Source: Diplocloster modestus
GTDB taxonomy: Bacteria; Bacillota; Clostridia; Lachnospirales; Lachnospiraceae
Reading direction: 5' to 3'
Assembly: GCF_019042245.1 (NCBI RefSeq)
Contig: NZ_JAHQCX010000008.1
Span: 141,686 to 205,685, forward strand
DNA: 64,000 bases
In this document: piece after piece, positions 8,268-18,424 of the stretch
Layout of the letters: each line of letters begins with the position of its first letter
How positions within the stretch are numbered: position 1 is the stretch's first letter
Made by a program: the position numbers and the translations under genes
The notes under the pieces: generated by a model
Seen by the model: only the letters and a program-made list of their open reading frames with translations
Database searches by the model: none
What the model was told of the DNA's origin: nothing

Positions 8268-9728
8268 CTATACGATATCGCCTCTGTATGGAAGGACAAT
8301 CGCTGCTGCTTCCCGCATCCCCAGTCTGCTTAAATATCGTGCGACATACCCGGTCTCTGCAATCTGTAACTCCTCCAGGCAGGCGGAGAAGCCGGCCGTG
8401 TCAGCACGGGCCAGGAAATCGATCAGCGACTCCAGATAAGGAAGATAGTAGCTGTTGGTCTGCTCCCTGTCCCCATGCAGATTCCGCAGCGGGAAGCCCC
8501 ATAAAAGCTGGCGGGTCAGCTCGGCATATACCGCACAGATTGCCGGATAGGGGGCGTGAAGAGAAATAAATTCATAGTTAGTATATATCAGATTGTCATA
8601 GATATCGGATTGCTTGATCTTCTCCAGCTTTTGAAGCCACTGCCCACGGGAACGGCCGCTGATGGAATCTAAGGTAATTTGGGCGCAGTCCCGGCAGGAA
8701 AATGCTAAAATATGGAGGCTCTGAAGAAACTCCAGCAGACGTTTTTGAATCAAAGGGTCCATAAAGTCGCAATTTTCAGCACCGTTCAGAGGCGGCAGCA
8801 CCTTTGTTCCCACTCCATTGACAGACATCGTGGCACCGAGCTTATTGAGCAGTGCTATTGTCCGGCGGACAGTATTGAGGCTGACCTGCTTTTCCGCGGC
8901 TAGTTTTTTGGGGGAGGGCAGGTAACTTCCGACAGGATAGACCCCCTCATAGAACGCCAGCAATAAATCCATGCACAGTGAATAGCAGACCTGAGAAGTC
9001 TTTTTATAAATACTCCAGCTAAAATCAATTTGTTTGCAACTGCTATGTTGAGGGATATATTTATTATAAAATATGCGCAGGCCGTCAGAATACTTCTCCG
9101 TGCTCAATTTCACAGCATCCCAGAGTGATTCCCAATCGTTTTCCCGAACCGAGCTGATCATATTGAGGAAAGGACTGGTGCCCGCGTTTATTGGTTGTAA
9201 GTTTTGACTGATGCTGACGAGAGGCGCTTGAAAGTACAGGAACATCTGCCACAAAAGCTGCAGAAGCAAATCGTTGCCCAGTGGACTATAAAGCAGCTGC
9301 AGCTGTCGTGACATTCTGTATATCGGTGATATATCTTTTTGTCTGGAGAGCCGTTCTAACTCATCGAGATTCTCCCGGGTGGCAATCTTTAACGCAAACC
9401 ACTGTGCAAAATTAGCCAGTATCCCTACCGACTGCGAAAAAACCAGTAGTGACTCCTTCCGGCAGGAAAAGTAGTAACCGAAATTCTGCCGGATTTCCTC
9501 GTCCGTGTACTGAATCTTTACCGTGGCTCCCACACAGGTTCTCAGGGTAATATATCCTTCTTCCTTCAACCGCAGGTATGCAAGACGTACGGTATCAATC
9601 GAAGCCAAAAAATAGGTGCTCGCATCTTTAATCGTTGGAAGAGAATCTCCGTATCTATGCATCCCGAACTCGATCTGCGTCTTCAGCAGCTCATAAATAA
9701 TTTGCTGTAACTCTCTACCTTTTGACAA
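8268..9728 (-). CDS. GntR-type regulator with two winged-helix domains
   Basis: 486 residues. A GntR-like HTH covers about residues 1-75 (Y-G-D-S-L-P-T-I-K-D-A-S then S-I-D-T-V-R-L-A-Y-L-R-L-K-E-E-G-Y-I). A second, equally clear one lies at about 240-315 (G-S-Y-L-P-S-P-K-K-L-A-A-E-K-Q-V-S-L-N-T-V-R-R-T-I-A-L-L). The linker and C-terminal part are helical with no recognised ligand domain. The start is TTG (9728) after GGGAGGAG. Divergent from the hybrid kinase at 10006, so the two may share control. Confidence 0.8.
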   Translation of the reverse strand: MSKGRELQQIIYELLKTQIEFGMHRYGDSLPTIKDASTYFLASIDTVRLAYLRLKEEGYITLRTCVGATVKIQYTDEEIRQNFGYYFSCRKESLLVFSQSVGILANFAQWFALKIATRENLDELERLSRQKDISPIYRMSRQLQLLYSPLGNDLLLQLLWQMFLYFQAPLVSISQNLQPINAGTSPFLNMISSVRENDWESLWDAVKLSTEKYSDGLRIFYNKYIPQHSSCKQIDFSWSIYKKTSQVCYSLCMDLLLAFYEGVYPVGSYLPSPKKLAAEKQVSLNTVRRTIALLNKLGATMSVNGVGTKVLPPLNGAENCDFMDPLIQKRLLEFLQSLHILAFSCRDCAQITLDSISGRSRGQWLQKLEKIKQSDIYDNLIYTNYEFISLHAPYPAICAVYAELTRQLLWGFPLRNLHGDREQTNSYYLPYLESLIDFLARADTAGFSACLEELQIAETGYVARYLSRLGMREAAAIVLPYRGDIV

Positions 9729-10005
9729 AGTAATCTCCTCCCTTTGTTTAAATCAAGGAAATTATACCATACTTAACTACCTTTTTGAAGAATTTTAGGT
9801 ATATTCCCGAACCCAAGGAAGAATCCTGCTGCATGGTCATGATCCTTTTTTTTAACCTATATTTGTACAGTTGCTATTTGTATCCTGATTTGTTATACTT
9901 TATTGGTAAGTGAGTAAGGAAAGCGTATACCGATTTCCTTTTAAGAGCTTTTGCCCATATCACCAGCAGGGGTCTTTGGGGAATTCTAACATAAGGAGGC
10001 TGCAT

Positions 10006-12417
10006 ATGGCTCAACCATTGAAAAACAACTGTGGGGTGGAACTGACCGGCGGTGATGTATCTGAGGACTATGAGCTGCTGATGAACACCATGCAGGTGAG
10101 TGTCAGTAAACATATTCTGGATGAACATTTTACTGCTATCTGGAGTAACGCCTTTTACTATCAGCTCATCCGTTATCCCAAGGCGGAATATGAGGCTTTA
10201 TTCCATAACCGTCCGGACCTCTATTATCCATACCATCATTACGAGGAGGAGCTGCATAAAATTCAGGAAGTCGTACTGGATGCCATTGAAACGGGAAAAA
10301 CAGAGTACGGCCTGACTACCCGGATGCCGGTCAAGGGAGGCGGGCACATCTGGGTACAGCTGCACGGTGTAATTACCAAAAACATGTACGACGGCTATCC
10401 GGTTGCCTATTCCGTACTTGTTAACATTGATGACACGGTAAAGATGCAGCAGGCCCAGTCTATCACCTACAACAATATTCCCGGCTTCGTGGCTAAATAT
10501 CTGATCAGGGATTACCTCCATATAGAGCTTCTGGAGGCAAATAAACAATTTACAGAGTTTTTTGGGACTACCCAGACCCGTTCTTCGGACGATCAGCTCT
10601 TTCGGATGAATGTGGAGTCCAACAGGGAATCGATCATCCCACAGATGGAACAGGTGAAGCGAGGCGAACACGTCCGGTTTCTTGCCATCCTCCAAAACCA
10701 GAAGGGAAAATCTCTCTTCATGCAGGCCAACGGCGACTGTGTAGACTGGATTGATGGCTCTCCGGTCTATTTGCTGACCTATATCGACGTGACCGACCTA
10801 ACGGAGCTGCGTCAGATGCAGGAGAAGCTAAAGGAACAGAAACAACAGTTGCAGGACGCCCTGTTCAGTGCGCAGAAAGCCAATGCCGCCAAACGGGATT
10901 TTCTGTCCCGGATGTCCCACGAGATCCGTACACCGATGAATGCCATCATCGGTATGACAACCATTGCCGCAGTACATCTGGATGACCAGCACCGCATTGA
11001 GGATTGCCTGGAAAAAATCAGTTTCTCCTCCAAACATCTATTGGCTCTTATTAACGACATTTTGGATATGTCCAAGATCGAGGACGGTAAGCTGACCATC
11101 AGTCATGCTCCTTTTTATCTCAAGCAGGTGTTAGATTCCGTCTCCACGATCATTTATCCTCAGGCGGCTGCGCGGGGGCTCGGCTTCAAGGTATCTGTGC
11201 AGGATATGGCGGAGGAAGAACTGTTGGGAGATTCCATGCGGGTCAACCAGATCTTAATCAATCTCCTGTCCAACGCGGTGAAATTTACGCCGGAGCATGG
11301 AAAGGTACAACTGGAGGTAAAAAGACTTAAGCGGCACGACAACAGCATAAAGCTGAGCTTTACCGTCAGTGACACGGGCCGGGGCATGAGCGAAGAATTT
11401 TTAGAACGGCTCTATCAGCCATTTGAACAGGAAAACACCATCGGCGGCACAGGACTTGGGATGCCGATTACGAAGAACCTGGTCGGCCTTTTGGACGGTA
11501 CCATCTCTGTGAGAAGTGTGTTGGATCAAGGTACTACCTTTACAGTGGAGCTTCCCTTTGGTTTATCCCAAAGACAGCCGCCTCTGACCTATCCCACCAT
11601 GGGTACTCTGCGGGTCCTGGTGAGCGATGATGATCCGGATGACTGTACCTATGCCACCCTGCTGTTGGACAAATTCGGCATCAAACCCAAATGGGTGCAA
11701 AGCGGCAGGGAGGCGGTTGCGGAGATCCGCCAGACTTATGACGCGGGGGAAAACTACGATATCTGCCTCATTGACTGGCAGATGCCGGAGATGGATGGCA
11801 TCGAAACCACCCGCCAGATCCGGCGGATCGTCGGGTCGGATACTCTCATCATTATTATTACAGCTTATGACTACAGTGAAATCGAAACGGCTGCCCGGGA
11901 GGCTGGTGCTAATCTCTTCCTTTCAAAGCCCCTGTTCGCGTCCTCCCTGTATAACGCTCTGATGGCCGCAACCGAGATGGGAGCGCCGCTTCCCAAACCT
12001 CATGCATTGTTCAAAACGAATTCGCTGGCCGGAAGAAAAATTCTTGTGGCGGAGGACAATGATCTGAATCTGGAAATTGCTGTGGAGATTTTGAGTATGG
12101 CCGGCGCGGCGGTGGACTGTGCTCACACGGGGAAGGAAGCGGTCGATTGGTTTCAAAGCTCTGAAGGGAGAACCGGTGACGCGATCCTGATGGATATCCA
12201 GATGCCCGAGATGGACGGTTACCAGGCGGCCAAAGCGATTCGCCGCTGCGCTTACCCCAATGCCGGCACGATCCCGATCATCGCCATGACCGCCAACGCC
12301 TTCCGGGAAGATGTGGATGCGGCGTTGGCCGCGGGCATGGACGCCCATGTGGCAAAACCCATTGATGTGGAAGAACTGTACCGGACATTGGGGAAATGTT
12401 TGAAAGATATTAGATGA
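10006..12417 (+). CDS. Hybrid sensor histidine kinase with two receiver domains
   Basis: 803 residues from ATG 10006, chosen because AAGGAGG lies 6 bases upstream; an open frame extends 32 codons further without such a site. Two PAS-like sensor regions (about 20-140 and 150-280), a short coiled coil, HisKA with S-H-E-I-R-T-P-M-N-A-I-I-G (phospho-His), HATPase_c with N-L-L-S-N-A-V-K-F-T, D-T-G-R-G-M and G-G-T-G-L-G-M, then REC1 (phospho-Asp in L-I-D-W-Q-M-P-E-M-D-G) and REC2 (M-D-I-Q-M-P-E-M-D-G). No transmembrane segment, so cytoplasmic. No output domain; signalling is probably passed on or the protein is self-contained. Confidence 0.93.
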   Translation: MAQPLKNNCGVELTGGDVSEDYELLMNTMQVSVSKHILDEHFTAIWSNAFYYQLIRYPKAEYEALFHNRPDLYYPYHHYEEELHKIQEVVLDAIETGKTEYGLTTRMPVKGGGHIWVQLHGVITKNMYDGYPVAYSVLVNIDDTVKMQQAQSITYNNIPGFVAKYLIRDYLHIELLEANKQFTEFFGTTQTRSSDDQLFRMNVESNRESIIPQMEQVKRGEHVRFLAILQNQKGKSLFMQANGDCVDWIDGSPVYLLTYIDVTDLTELRQMQEKLKEQKQQLQDALFSAQKANAAKRDFLSRMSHEIRTPMNAIIGMTTIAAVHLDDQHRIEDCLEKISFSSKHLLALINDILDMSKIEDGKLTISHAPFYLKQVLDSVSTIIYPQAAARGLGFKVSVQDMAEEELLGDSMRVNQILINLLSNAVKFTPEHGKVQLEVKRLKRHDNSIKLSFTVSDTGRGMSEEFLERLYQPFEQENTIGGTGLGMPITKNLVGLLDGTISVRSVLDQGTTFTVELPFGLSQRQPPLTYPTMGTLRVLVSDDDPDDCTYATLLLDKFGIKPKWVQSGREAVAEIRQTYDAGENYDICLIDWQMPEMDGIETTRQIRRIVGSDTLIIIITAYDYSEIETAAREAGANLFLSKPLFASSLYNALMAATEMGAPLPKPHALFKTNSLAGRKILVAEDNDLNLEIAVEILSMAGAAVDCAHTGKEAVDWFQSSEGRTGDAILMDIQMPEMDGYQAAKAIRRCAYPNAGTIPIIAMTANAFREDVDAALAAGMDAHVAKPIDVEELYRTLGKCLKDIR

Positions 12418-13654
12418 CAATGAAATGATCATAGTAAATTTCCATGGGATTATACCCGCTCCTGCATTCCTCCGCCATAAAATATCCCAGCAAAGACCAT
12501 CCCCAGAATGGGTTCAGTCCCGTCCCTTCTCCGGTTTCGGTGATATAATATTCCCGGTCTCCGGATTTATCAATCAGTTCCCGTGTCTTAACCGCAATCG
12601 TCAGCGCAATATCCGGATACCCATATGCCATCAGTCCATGCATAACCATATAGTTTGTGGGTACCCAGGTATCGGCCCGCCAGTTACAGCCGATATCCCC
12701 GTCCAGGTGAACCGGACTGTAGCCAGGCTCGGATGCCGCCAGGGCCGGCAGCGGATATGGACGCCAGAATTCCTCCGTATTCAGGATATGCTGCTCAACC
12801 AGCCGGCCCGCCTGCTCATGATCAGCGATCCCGGCCCATAGCGGCAGCAGTCCGGATATGGATTTGACCCGGATCGCCTCGCCGGACCGCATATCCCGGT
12901 CATAAAAGTAACTGTCCTCTTCGTCCCACATCGAAAGTACCGCTGTTTTTCTAGTTTTTGCGATCCTCTGGTACTTCTCAGCTCTCTTCGTATCCCCGCG
13001 GAATGTGCAGATCTGGGCCAACGCCAGACACTCCCTGTACAGGTGGCAGTTCAGGTCCACTCCCTCACAGTAATCAGACCGCCATACACCAGCCCGCTCG
13101 TGCTGATCGTCCATACCGGTTTCCACAGAGCTTCTCCAGTATGACAGATTGTTTTTATCCGGGTCCCTTGCATAAAGCCAATAATCCAGGGATCTTTGCA
13201 GTTTCCTGTAATTCTCTTCTTCCAGCCAGTCCAGATGCCCGTCATGACGCAGACATAACAGCGTAATCTGGGACAGGAACGGTTTTACCATTTCGAAATC
13301 CTCTTCCCCGGAATAACCGTTTTGTATCGCCCTTTTGGTGAATCCATCCTCCTGTTGGAAGGCCAAATAAACCAGGACCGCATTTCTCATACGCACCGTA
13401 TCCTGCCCCATATATAGCTGTACGATTCCTTCAAAATATTGATCCCAGTCATATAACGTAGTGTTGGCATAGCCCGTATAATACGCAAGCCCTGTTTCCT
13501 TATTTACTGCCAAGCCGTTTTCCATCAGTTTCTCAATCCGGATGCGCTCTTTTTCAGTCAGGCCGGACGCTATCTTCTCCATCCTCGTTCGTTCCATTTG
13601 CTCCATCGTCTGCTTCATCATCTGCTCCATCCTTTGCACCATCCTTTGCACCAT
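12410..13654 (-). CDS. MGH1/GH63-like (alpha/alpha)6 glycosidase
   Basis: Up to 414 residues. Recognised by L-Y-D-W-D-Q-Y-F-E-G near the N-terminus, G-M-D-D-Q and the late W-R-A-D-T-W-V-P-T-N-Y-M and N-P-F-W-G-W-S-L-L-G-Y, typical of trehalase-like/GH63-type barrels. The likely substrate is an alpha-linked oligosaccharide; signal peptide absent, so intracellular. The N-terminus overlaps the low-complexity 3' end of the preceding broken glycosidase gene by about 100 bases; the repetitive M-V-Q-R-M start is doubtful and translation may begin at the Met of M-E-K-I-A-S-G-L, near 13579. Last gene of the glycan locus; its 3' end overlaps the kinase gene by 8 bases tail to tail. Confidence 0.8.
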   Translation of the reverse strand: MVQRMVQRMEQMMKQTMEQMERTRMEKIASGLTEKERIRIEKLMENGLAVNKETGLAYYTGYANTTLYDWDQYFEGIVQLYMGQDTVRMRNAVLVYLAFQQEDGFTKRAIQNGYSGEEDFEMVKPFLSQITLLCLRHDGHLDWLEEENYRKLQRSLDYWLYARDPDKNNLSYWRSSVETGMDDQHERAGVWRSDYCEGVDLNCHLYRECLALAQICTFRGDTKRAEKYQRIAKTRKTAVLSMWDEEDSYFYDRDMRSGEAIRVKSISGLLPLWAGIADHEQAGRLVEQHILNTEEFWRPYPLPALAASEPGYSPVHLDGDIGCNWRADTWVPTNYMVMHGLMAYGYPDIALTIAVKTRELIDKSGDREYYITETGEGTGLNPFWGWSLLGYFMAEECRSGYNPMEIYYDHFIVI

Positions 13655-14418
13655 TTTCTTCCCGCGCCAAACGCCATGCCCGCGGCGATTCCATTAACCC
13701 CTGTGGCAGCAGTACATAGCTATCCTGCCACTCCTGGCCTTCTGTCAGAAATGTTTCCGGGCCGTAGGCATACGCCCTCCCGGGCAGTCGGTGGAGGGGA
13801 CCGAATGTATTTCGTCTCGTCAATTCCACCCGCATTCCGGTTAAATCCTCTACCGTTCTGTCATACGGCGGCCAGGCTGCAAGCTGCCTGTCTTTCCCCT
13901 CATACACGAGACAGGCCCCTTCAAATTCCGGGCTGCCAATCCTGATACATTCTCCCATAAGATTTGGAATCCGGTAAATCACCCCTCCGGAATAAAAAGG
14001 CAGTCCCTGGACAACAATGTCACCGGATTTCAGCTCTTGCGGAAGCTCATCCAGCACCACCTTTGTTCCCTCTTTGATATAGACACCGAATGTACCCAGC
14101 AGATATACGGCTTCGATGCCGGAGCCGGCTCCGTAGTATCGTTCTATTCGGATCACATTCCGTCCTTTTCTCACCACATGCGCAGGAATGTCTATTTTTT
14201 CAAAACAGATATCGATCCATTTCCCGCATAATATCGATCTGTCTTAGCAGTTCCTGTTCCTCCAGTTTTCCATTCCAGGCCCAGAATGGCCTGGCATAAT
14301 ATTCCTTACCGGGATTCCGGAACTGCTGCAATATCTCTTTTATGTGTGAGGGCCCACCGCTTCCGATGGAATCTCTGCATTCTGTCCGGTCTATGATTGT
14401 ATGATCTTTTCTTACCAT
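13554..14418 (-). pseudogene. Large glycoside hydrolase with internal deletion
   Basis: The 5' part (from ATG 14418) encodes F-R-N-P-G-K-E-Y-Y-A-R-P-F-W-A-W-N-G-K-L-E and ...I-D-I-M-R-E-M, the typical opening of large (roughly 900-1000 residue) glycosidases whose next residues are normally G-F-G-G-F-F-M-H. Here the frame runs into M-D-R-Y-L-F-stop near 14200. In another frame the sequence resumes with D-I-C-F-E-K-I-D-I-P-A-H-V-V-R-K-G and a C-terminal jelly-roll-like region (V-E-L-T-R-R-N-T-F-G-P-L-H). The catalytic middle is missing. The 3' end carries a G-A-K-D-G repeat tail. Confidence 0.75.
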
Positions 14419-14426
14419 ATGACCTC

Positions 14427-16175
14427 CTATTCCCAGCAGATTCCCGGCATTTTTCGGATCTCGACTTCATCCGGCGCGCTCACACTGGCATGTATCGTAC
14501 CGTCCTCATCCTGTCTGGCCTGAATGCAGACCTCACCGCAGGGAGTCGGAAAACTTCCTTTCACCCATTTCAGATCGCCCAGTTTTGGTTCGGCCTCGAT
14601 CAGTCTGCACCCGGGCTCCAGCACTTTCAGGCCCAGGACGTTCTCTGTCAGCCAGGGAGTGACGCCCGACGCCCATCCATGACAGAGGCTGTGCCGGTAC
14701 CCTTTGTAACAGTATCTCCCGAAGGTCCCGTGAATGTCCACCTCCTTTGGACTATGGAGCAGACTGTCAATCGGAGCCGCATGCTCCATCCATTCCACAT
14801 CAAAATCCTCCCAGAATGTCGTGGCTCCCAGCCGGAGCATCCCGCCCCAGTAATCCCGGACGCAGTCCAGACATCCCGTAAGATCCCCCGCCATCGCCCG
14901 GGCAGTCAGAATATAATATCCCATAAAGGTAGACATTCCCTTTGCCCCGCCTGCCTTTAACAGTTTCTCGTTGGCGGTATTTGCGTCCAGGAGTCCTGCC
15001 ATGACCAGAAGAGCGGCGGCCTGTTTGGACTCTTTATAATCGGCCGGATATTTTTTCAGTCTCATCAGATCTTCCCCGCAGCGCAGCTCATGCTCTTTTT
15101 CTCCCAGGATCTGAAAGATCCTCTTAAGCTTCTGTGCCGCAATCGTATGCAGTGCCTGGAGTCCGGCATCCACCACCACAGTGTCCGCATGGGAGGGCCA
15201 GTCCAGGAAACGGATCTGCGGGGTGGTATCTTTGCCGTTTTCATCGATGGACGCCGAGAGCTGATCACTGAGTCCCAGCAGGTACTCACGGTTGGACTTT
15301 AAGTATTCCAGGTCATTGGTGTGCAGGAAATAATCATGGAGGATCAGAATCCACCACATGGAGTAGGCCGGGTAACCGTTCATCCATCCCGGCAGCGGTG
15401 TCTCTGCTTTTACGAACTCCAGGCTCCTGGTGATACTTTGATCGGAACCAAATACCGCCTGTATCGTAGTGATCTCCGGATGCATGTCTCCGACCCACAC
15501 CAGCCGGTCCCTTTTAATCCCGTCCCATATATAATCCTGCATGTTCAGATGGACCGTATAAGCTCCTGTGTACCAGATGCGGTTCAGCAGCTCGTCGCTG
15601 CTTTGAAAGCTCCCCCTGTACGGAACATCCTTGATAATCAGCACTGCCTTCACGGTTTTTAAGACCAGTTCTGCCTGCTCTTCCATCAGGTCCAGCCGAA
15701 CGAAGCGGAATCCTGTCTCCCCCACCGGTGTCATGCTCATACTGCTGATATTCGTGATAATATCCCGATTGGCATGATCATTGGTAGCATTCTTGTCATC
15801 TCCGATATCGCTCATGGCTTCCATCGCAGATTCCCCGAAGCGGACCCTGACTTTTGTCCCCGCTCCCTTATTCTCTTTCCAAGCGGATATGATGATCCCC
15901 CCATGGATCTCCACACCAAAGTCCAGCAGCACACCGGCCTTTTTCCCGTTATTTCTTAGAATACAGGGATTCGTAGCCTCTAAAGAGATCTGCACAGACC
16001 GGTCCAGCAGCAGCGCACCGCTGTTTTCCACCTGCGCACCGTCCTCTTCTGTCTGCCACAGTATTTTCCGGGGACACAGATAGATGCGTTTTCTTACATC
16101 CACATCCGCAGCCGGCCGGATATTATTATCATTGAAGTCAAAAAAACTTTGACCCCCATTACTTTCCATCTTCAT
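14427..16175 (-). CDS. GH78-like alpha-L-rhamnosidase
   Basis: 582 residues. An N-terminal beta-rich region (about 1-185) is followed by an (alpha/alpha)6 catalytic domain with D-G-I-K-R-D-R-L-V-W-V-G-D-M-H-P-E, the GH78 acidic motif, and a C-terminal beta domain. These enzymes release alpha-L-rhamnose from plant glycosides or polysaccharides. No signal peptide, consistent with import of oligosaccharides by the adjacent transporters. The start (ATG 16175) follows a Shine-Dalgarno hairpin. Shorter than many GH78 enzymes, lacking some accessory beta domains. Confidence 0.85.
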   Translation of the reverse strand: MKMESNGGQSFFDFNDNNIRPAADVDVRKRIYLCPRKILWQTEEDGAQVENSGALLLDRSVQISLEATNPCILRNNGKKAGVLLDFGVEIHGGIIISAWKENKGAGTKVRVRFGESAMEAMSDIGDDKNATNDHANRDIITNISSMSMTPVGETGFRFVRLDLMEEQAELVLKTVKAVLIIKDVPYRGSFQSSDELLNRIWYTGAYTVHLNMQDYIWDGIKRDRLVWVGDMHPEITTIQAVFGSDQSITRSLEFVKAETPLPGWMNGYPAYSMWWILILHDYFLHTNDLEYLKSNREYLLGLSDQLSASIDENGKDTTPQIRFLDWPSHADTVVVDAGLQALHTIAAQKLKRIFQILGEKEHELRCGEDLMRLKKYPADYKESKQAAALLVMAGLLDANTANEKLLKAGGAKGMSTFMGYYILTARAMAGDLTGCLDCVRDYWGGMLRLGATTFWEDFDVEWMEHAAPIDSLLHSPKEVDIHGTFGRYCYKGYRHSLCHGWASGVTPWLTENVLGLKVLEPGCRLIEAEPKLGDLKWVKGSFPTPCGEVCIQARQDEDGTIHASVSAPDEVEIRKMPGICWE

Positions 16176-16186
16176 TATTATATTTT

Positions 16187-16271
16187 CCTCCAGTAGCGCA
16201 TTTACTGCGCTTTAATTCAGGTATGGATGAACTTCTGTTCAGCCGTTCCTCCAGTAGCGCATTTACTGCGC
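16187..16271 (-). repeat. Two tandem RBS-hairpin elements
   Basis: Copies at 16187-16211 and 16248-16271 each read, on the minus strand, (A/G)GCGC-AGTAAAT-GCGCT/A then ACTGGAGGAA. The linker (16212-16247) starts TTAATTCAGG and contains its own hairpin TGAAC-AGAA-GTTCA. Only the gene-proximal copy serves the GH78 start; the distal copy abuts the MFS stop codon. Confidence 0.75.
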
Positions 16272-16272
16272 C

Positions 16273-17571
16273 TTATTTCCACTTCAGCATCCGGCGGGCA
16301 TAGCATACGGAGCCCAGAATCAGGATCCCGGAAATGATCATATTGATCTGCATAGAACCAAAGACCATCCTGCCGATCACAAGCGTCACCTGCTCCATCC
16401 AGGAAATCAGCCTGGAACCGGTAAAACTCCCGATAAATCCTCCGCAGGCGGTTACCGCGGTGGCCAGTCCCAGATAGGCCATAGCCCGTTCCGGTTTTAT
16501 ATAATCATAGGGTATCATAAACTGAGAGGTAACCAGCCCGGTAGAGATTAGTCCGCTGGTGAGAAAGATCACCAGGATCAGCCCCATTGACTGTGACGTC
16601 ACAAGAGGCCATATGAAAAACTGGACACCCAGTGCTGCGGTGGTAACCAACAGAATCCGGTTCCAATGAATCCGGTTGGCGATTCTCCCCCATATCGGCG
16701 CGACGAGCATCTGTGTCAATACCTGAAGTGATGTCAAAAGCATCACGTGGGTAAATGATAAATGCAGCTGATCCAGCATATATGCGTTATAATATGGATT
16801 TGCCATATTGGTGGCAAAGTTTAGCCAGAACATATAAAAAAGGAACATCCCGAACCGCCGGTCCGACCGAAGGCAGCCCGTATACTTTAGAAAAGATTGC
16901 TTTTCCTGTACCGGGTGCATTTCCACATAGGGAATCTTCCGGATAATGGCATAATCCGCCGCGGCAATCACCGCAGCCGCCAAAAACACCGCAGCAAACC
17001 CAATGTATTCCCTCTCATTTGCTTTCAATTCATCAATCAGAATACCGCCCAGGAAAGACAGCACGGTAGTAATCACAACCACGATCCGGTCCCGCCTGGC
17101 GAAAAATGTTCCCTGTATATCGGCATCCACCATATTTACCATCCAATAATTCAAACGGATACCGGAACTGGCGGCGATCGTGTAGGCAAATGCCAGGATT
17201 ACTCCCGCCATCGCAGTTCGGGCGCTTAGTGAGCCTGCTATCAGCACATCCTGGCCCGGAAGGAGCAAAGGGATCAGGATAATACTCAAGATCAGCATTC
17301 TTCCCGTGAATACCAACCGGTTAATGGTCCTGCCGGAGTCCGGAAGCCTCGACCAGATACGTTCCAGCATTAACTGAAAAATATTGGCCAGCAGAGGGAT
17401 AGACAGCACGACACCTACTTTTGAAGGCGCCACGCCCAGATACAGCAAAAAACCGGTCATCAAAACCCCGGAAACCAGGCTGTTATATACGGATGCCATC
17501 ACCTGGGAAGCAAGAAACCGTTTCTGTTCCGGACGGAATGGCCCCGCGTCCTTCTGACGCTCACTTTTCAT
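16273..17571 (-). CDS. Major facilitator superfamily transporter
   Basis: 432 residues with about 12 hydrophobic segments. It lies between the ABC permease genes and the GH78 gene, so a sugar or glycoside (possibly rhamnose) is the likely cargo. The start follows AAAGGG in the last codons of the upstream permease gene (gap 4 bases), indicating coupled translation. Exact MFS subfamily not determined. Confidence 0.85.
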   Translation of the reverse strand: MKSERQKDAGPFRPEQKRFLASQVMASVYNSLVSGVLMTGFLLYLGVAPSKVGVVLSIPLLANIFQLMLERIWSRLPDSGRTINRLVFTGRMLILSIILIPLLLPGQDVLIAGSLSARTAMAGVILAFAYTIAASSGIRLNYWMVNMVDADIQGTFFARRDRIVVVITTVLSFLGGILIDELKANEREYIGFAAVFLAAAVIAAADYAIIRKIPYVEMHPVQEKQSFLKYTGCLRSDRRFGMFLFYMFWLNFATNMANPYYNAYMLDQLHLSFTHVMLLTSLQVLTQMLVAPIWGRIANRIHWNRILLVTTAALGVQFFIWPLVTSQSMGLILVIFLTSGLISTGLVTSQFMIPYDYIKPERAMAYLGLATAVTACGGFIGSFTGSRLISWMEQVTLVIGRMVFGSMQINMIISGILILGSVCYARRMLKWK

Positions 17572-17575
17572 ACGC

Positions 17576-18424
17576 TTAACCCTTTACGGCTCCCACCATC
17601 ATTCCTTGTACATAATATTTCAGGCAGCTTGCCGTCGCGATCAGCAGAGGAATGGTACCGATGATAAAGGCGGCGGCGATCAATCCCATATCGTTGGTCC
17701 CTTTTCCGGCTGCGTTGTTGAATACGATCTGGCAGAAGGTCTTAACATCATCACCACCGGTAATGGCGATGGTGGGCCAGATATAGTCATTGTACATAGC
17801 GACTACCGAGGTGATTCCCACGGTAATCAGGATCGGCTTGGACAGCGGCATGGCGATTCTGGCGAACATACCGAACTCTCCCGCTCCGTCGATCCTGGCC
17901 GCCTCGAAGATATCACCGGGCAGTTCCCGGAAGAAGGATTCCGCCAGAATAATACCCATCACTTGCTGGCCGGCCACGTAAGGGATGATCAAAGCCCAGA
18001 ACGTATCCACAATGTGCAGCCCTTTTACAATGTGGAAGTTCGGAATGATCAGCAAAGTATAGGGGATCATCATGACCGCCAGGATCAGGGAATACAGCAC
18101 TTTTCTGCCTTTGAATTCCATCCGTCCGAACGCGTAGCCGGAAAGTGCCACGATGATAATAATAAAAAACAGGGAAATTCCGCACACATAGATCGAATTT
18201 AATACCGGTTTGAAGATAAAATTCATCGCTTTTTCGAAATTAATCCAATACACAGGATTCGGAAGGCCCAGAAAATCATTGGTAATCATGACATTGGGCT
18301 TTAAGGACATATTCATCAGCATCAAAAACGGAAATGCCGTAGTAATCAAAAGCAGTATGACAACCAGCCTGGACACGACATAGCCCGGCGTTATTTTTCT
18401 CTTTACTCCCACGTCAGTCACCAT
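17576..18424 (-). CDS. Carbohydrate ABC transporter permease, MalG type
   Basis: 282 residues, six predicted membrane helices, with the EAA loop E-A-A-R-I-D-G-A-G-E-F-G-M-F and the C-terminal Q-G-M-M-V-G-A-V-K-G common to CUT1 MalG-like subunits. Overlaps the upstream permease gene by 11 bases. Forms the translocation pore with it; the ATPase must be supplied by a shared MsmX-like protein encoded elsewhere. Confidence 0.93.
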   Translation of the reverse strand: MVTDVGVKRKITPGYVVSRLVVILLLITTAFPFLMLMNMSLKPNVMITNDFLGLPNPVYWINFEKAMNFIFKPVLNSIYVCGISLFFIIIIVALSGYAFGRMEFKGRKVLYSLILAVMMIPYTLLIIPNFHIVKGLHIVDTFWALIIPYVAGQQVMGIILAESFFRELPGDIFEAARIDGAGEFGMFARIAMPLSKPILITVGITSVVAMYNDYIWPTIAITGGDDVKTFCQIVFNNAAGKGTNDMGLIAAAFIIGTIPLLIATASCLKYYVQGMMVGAVKG

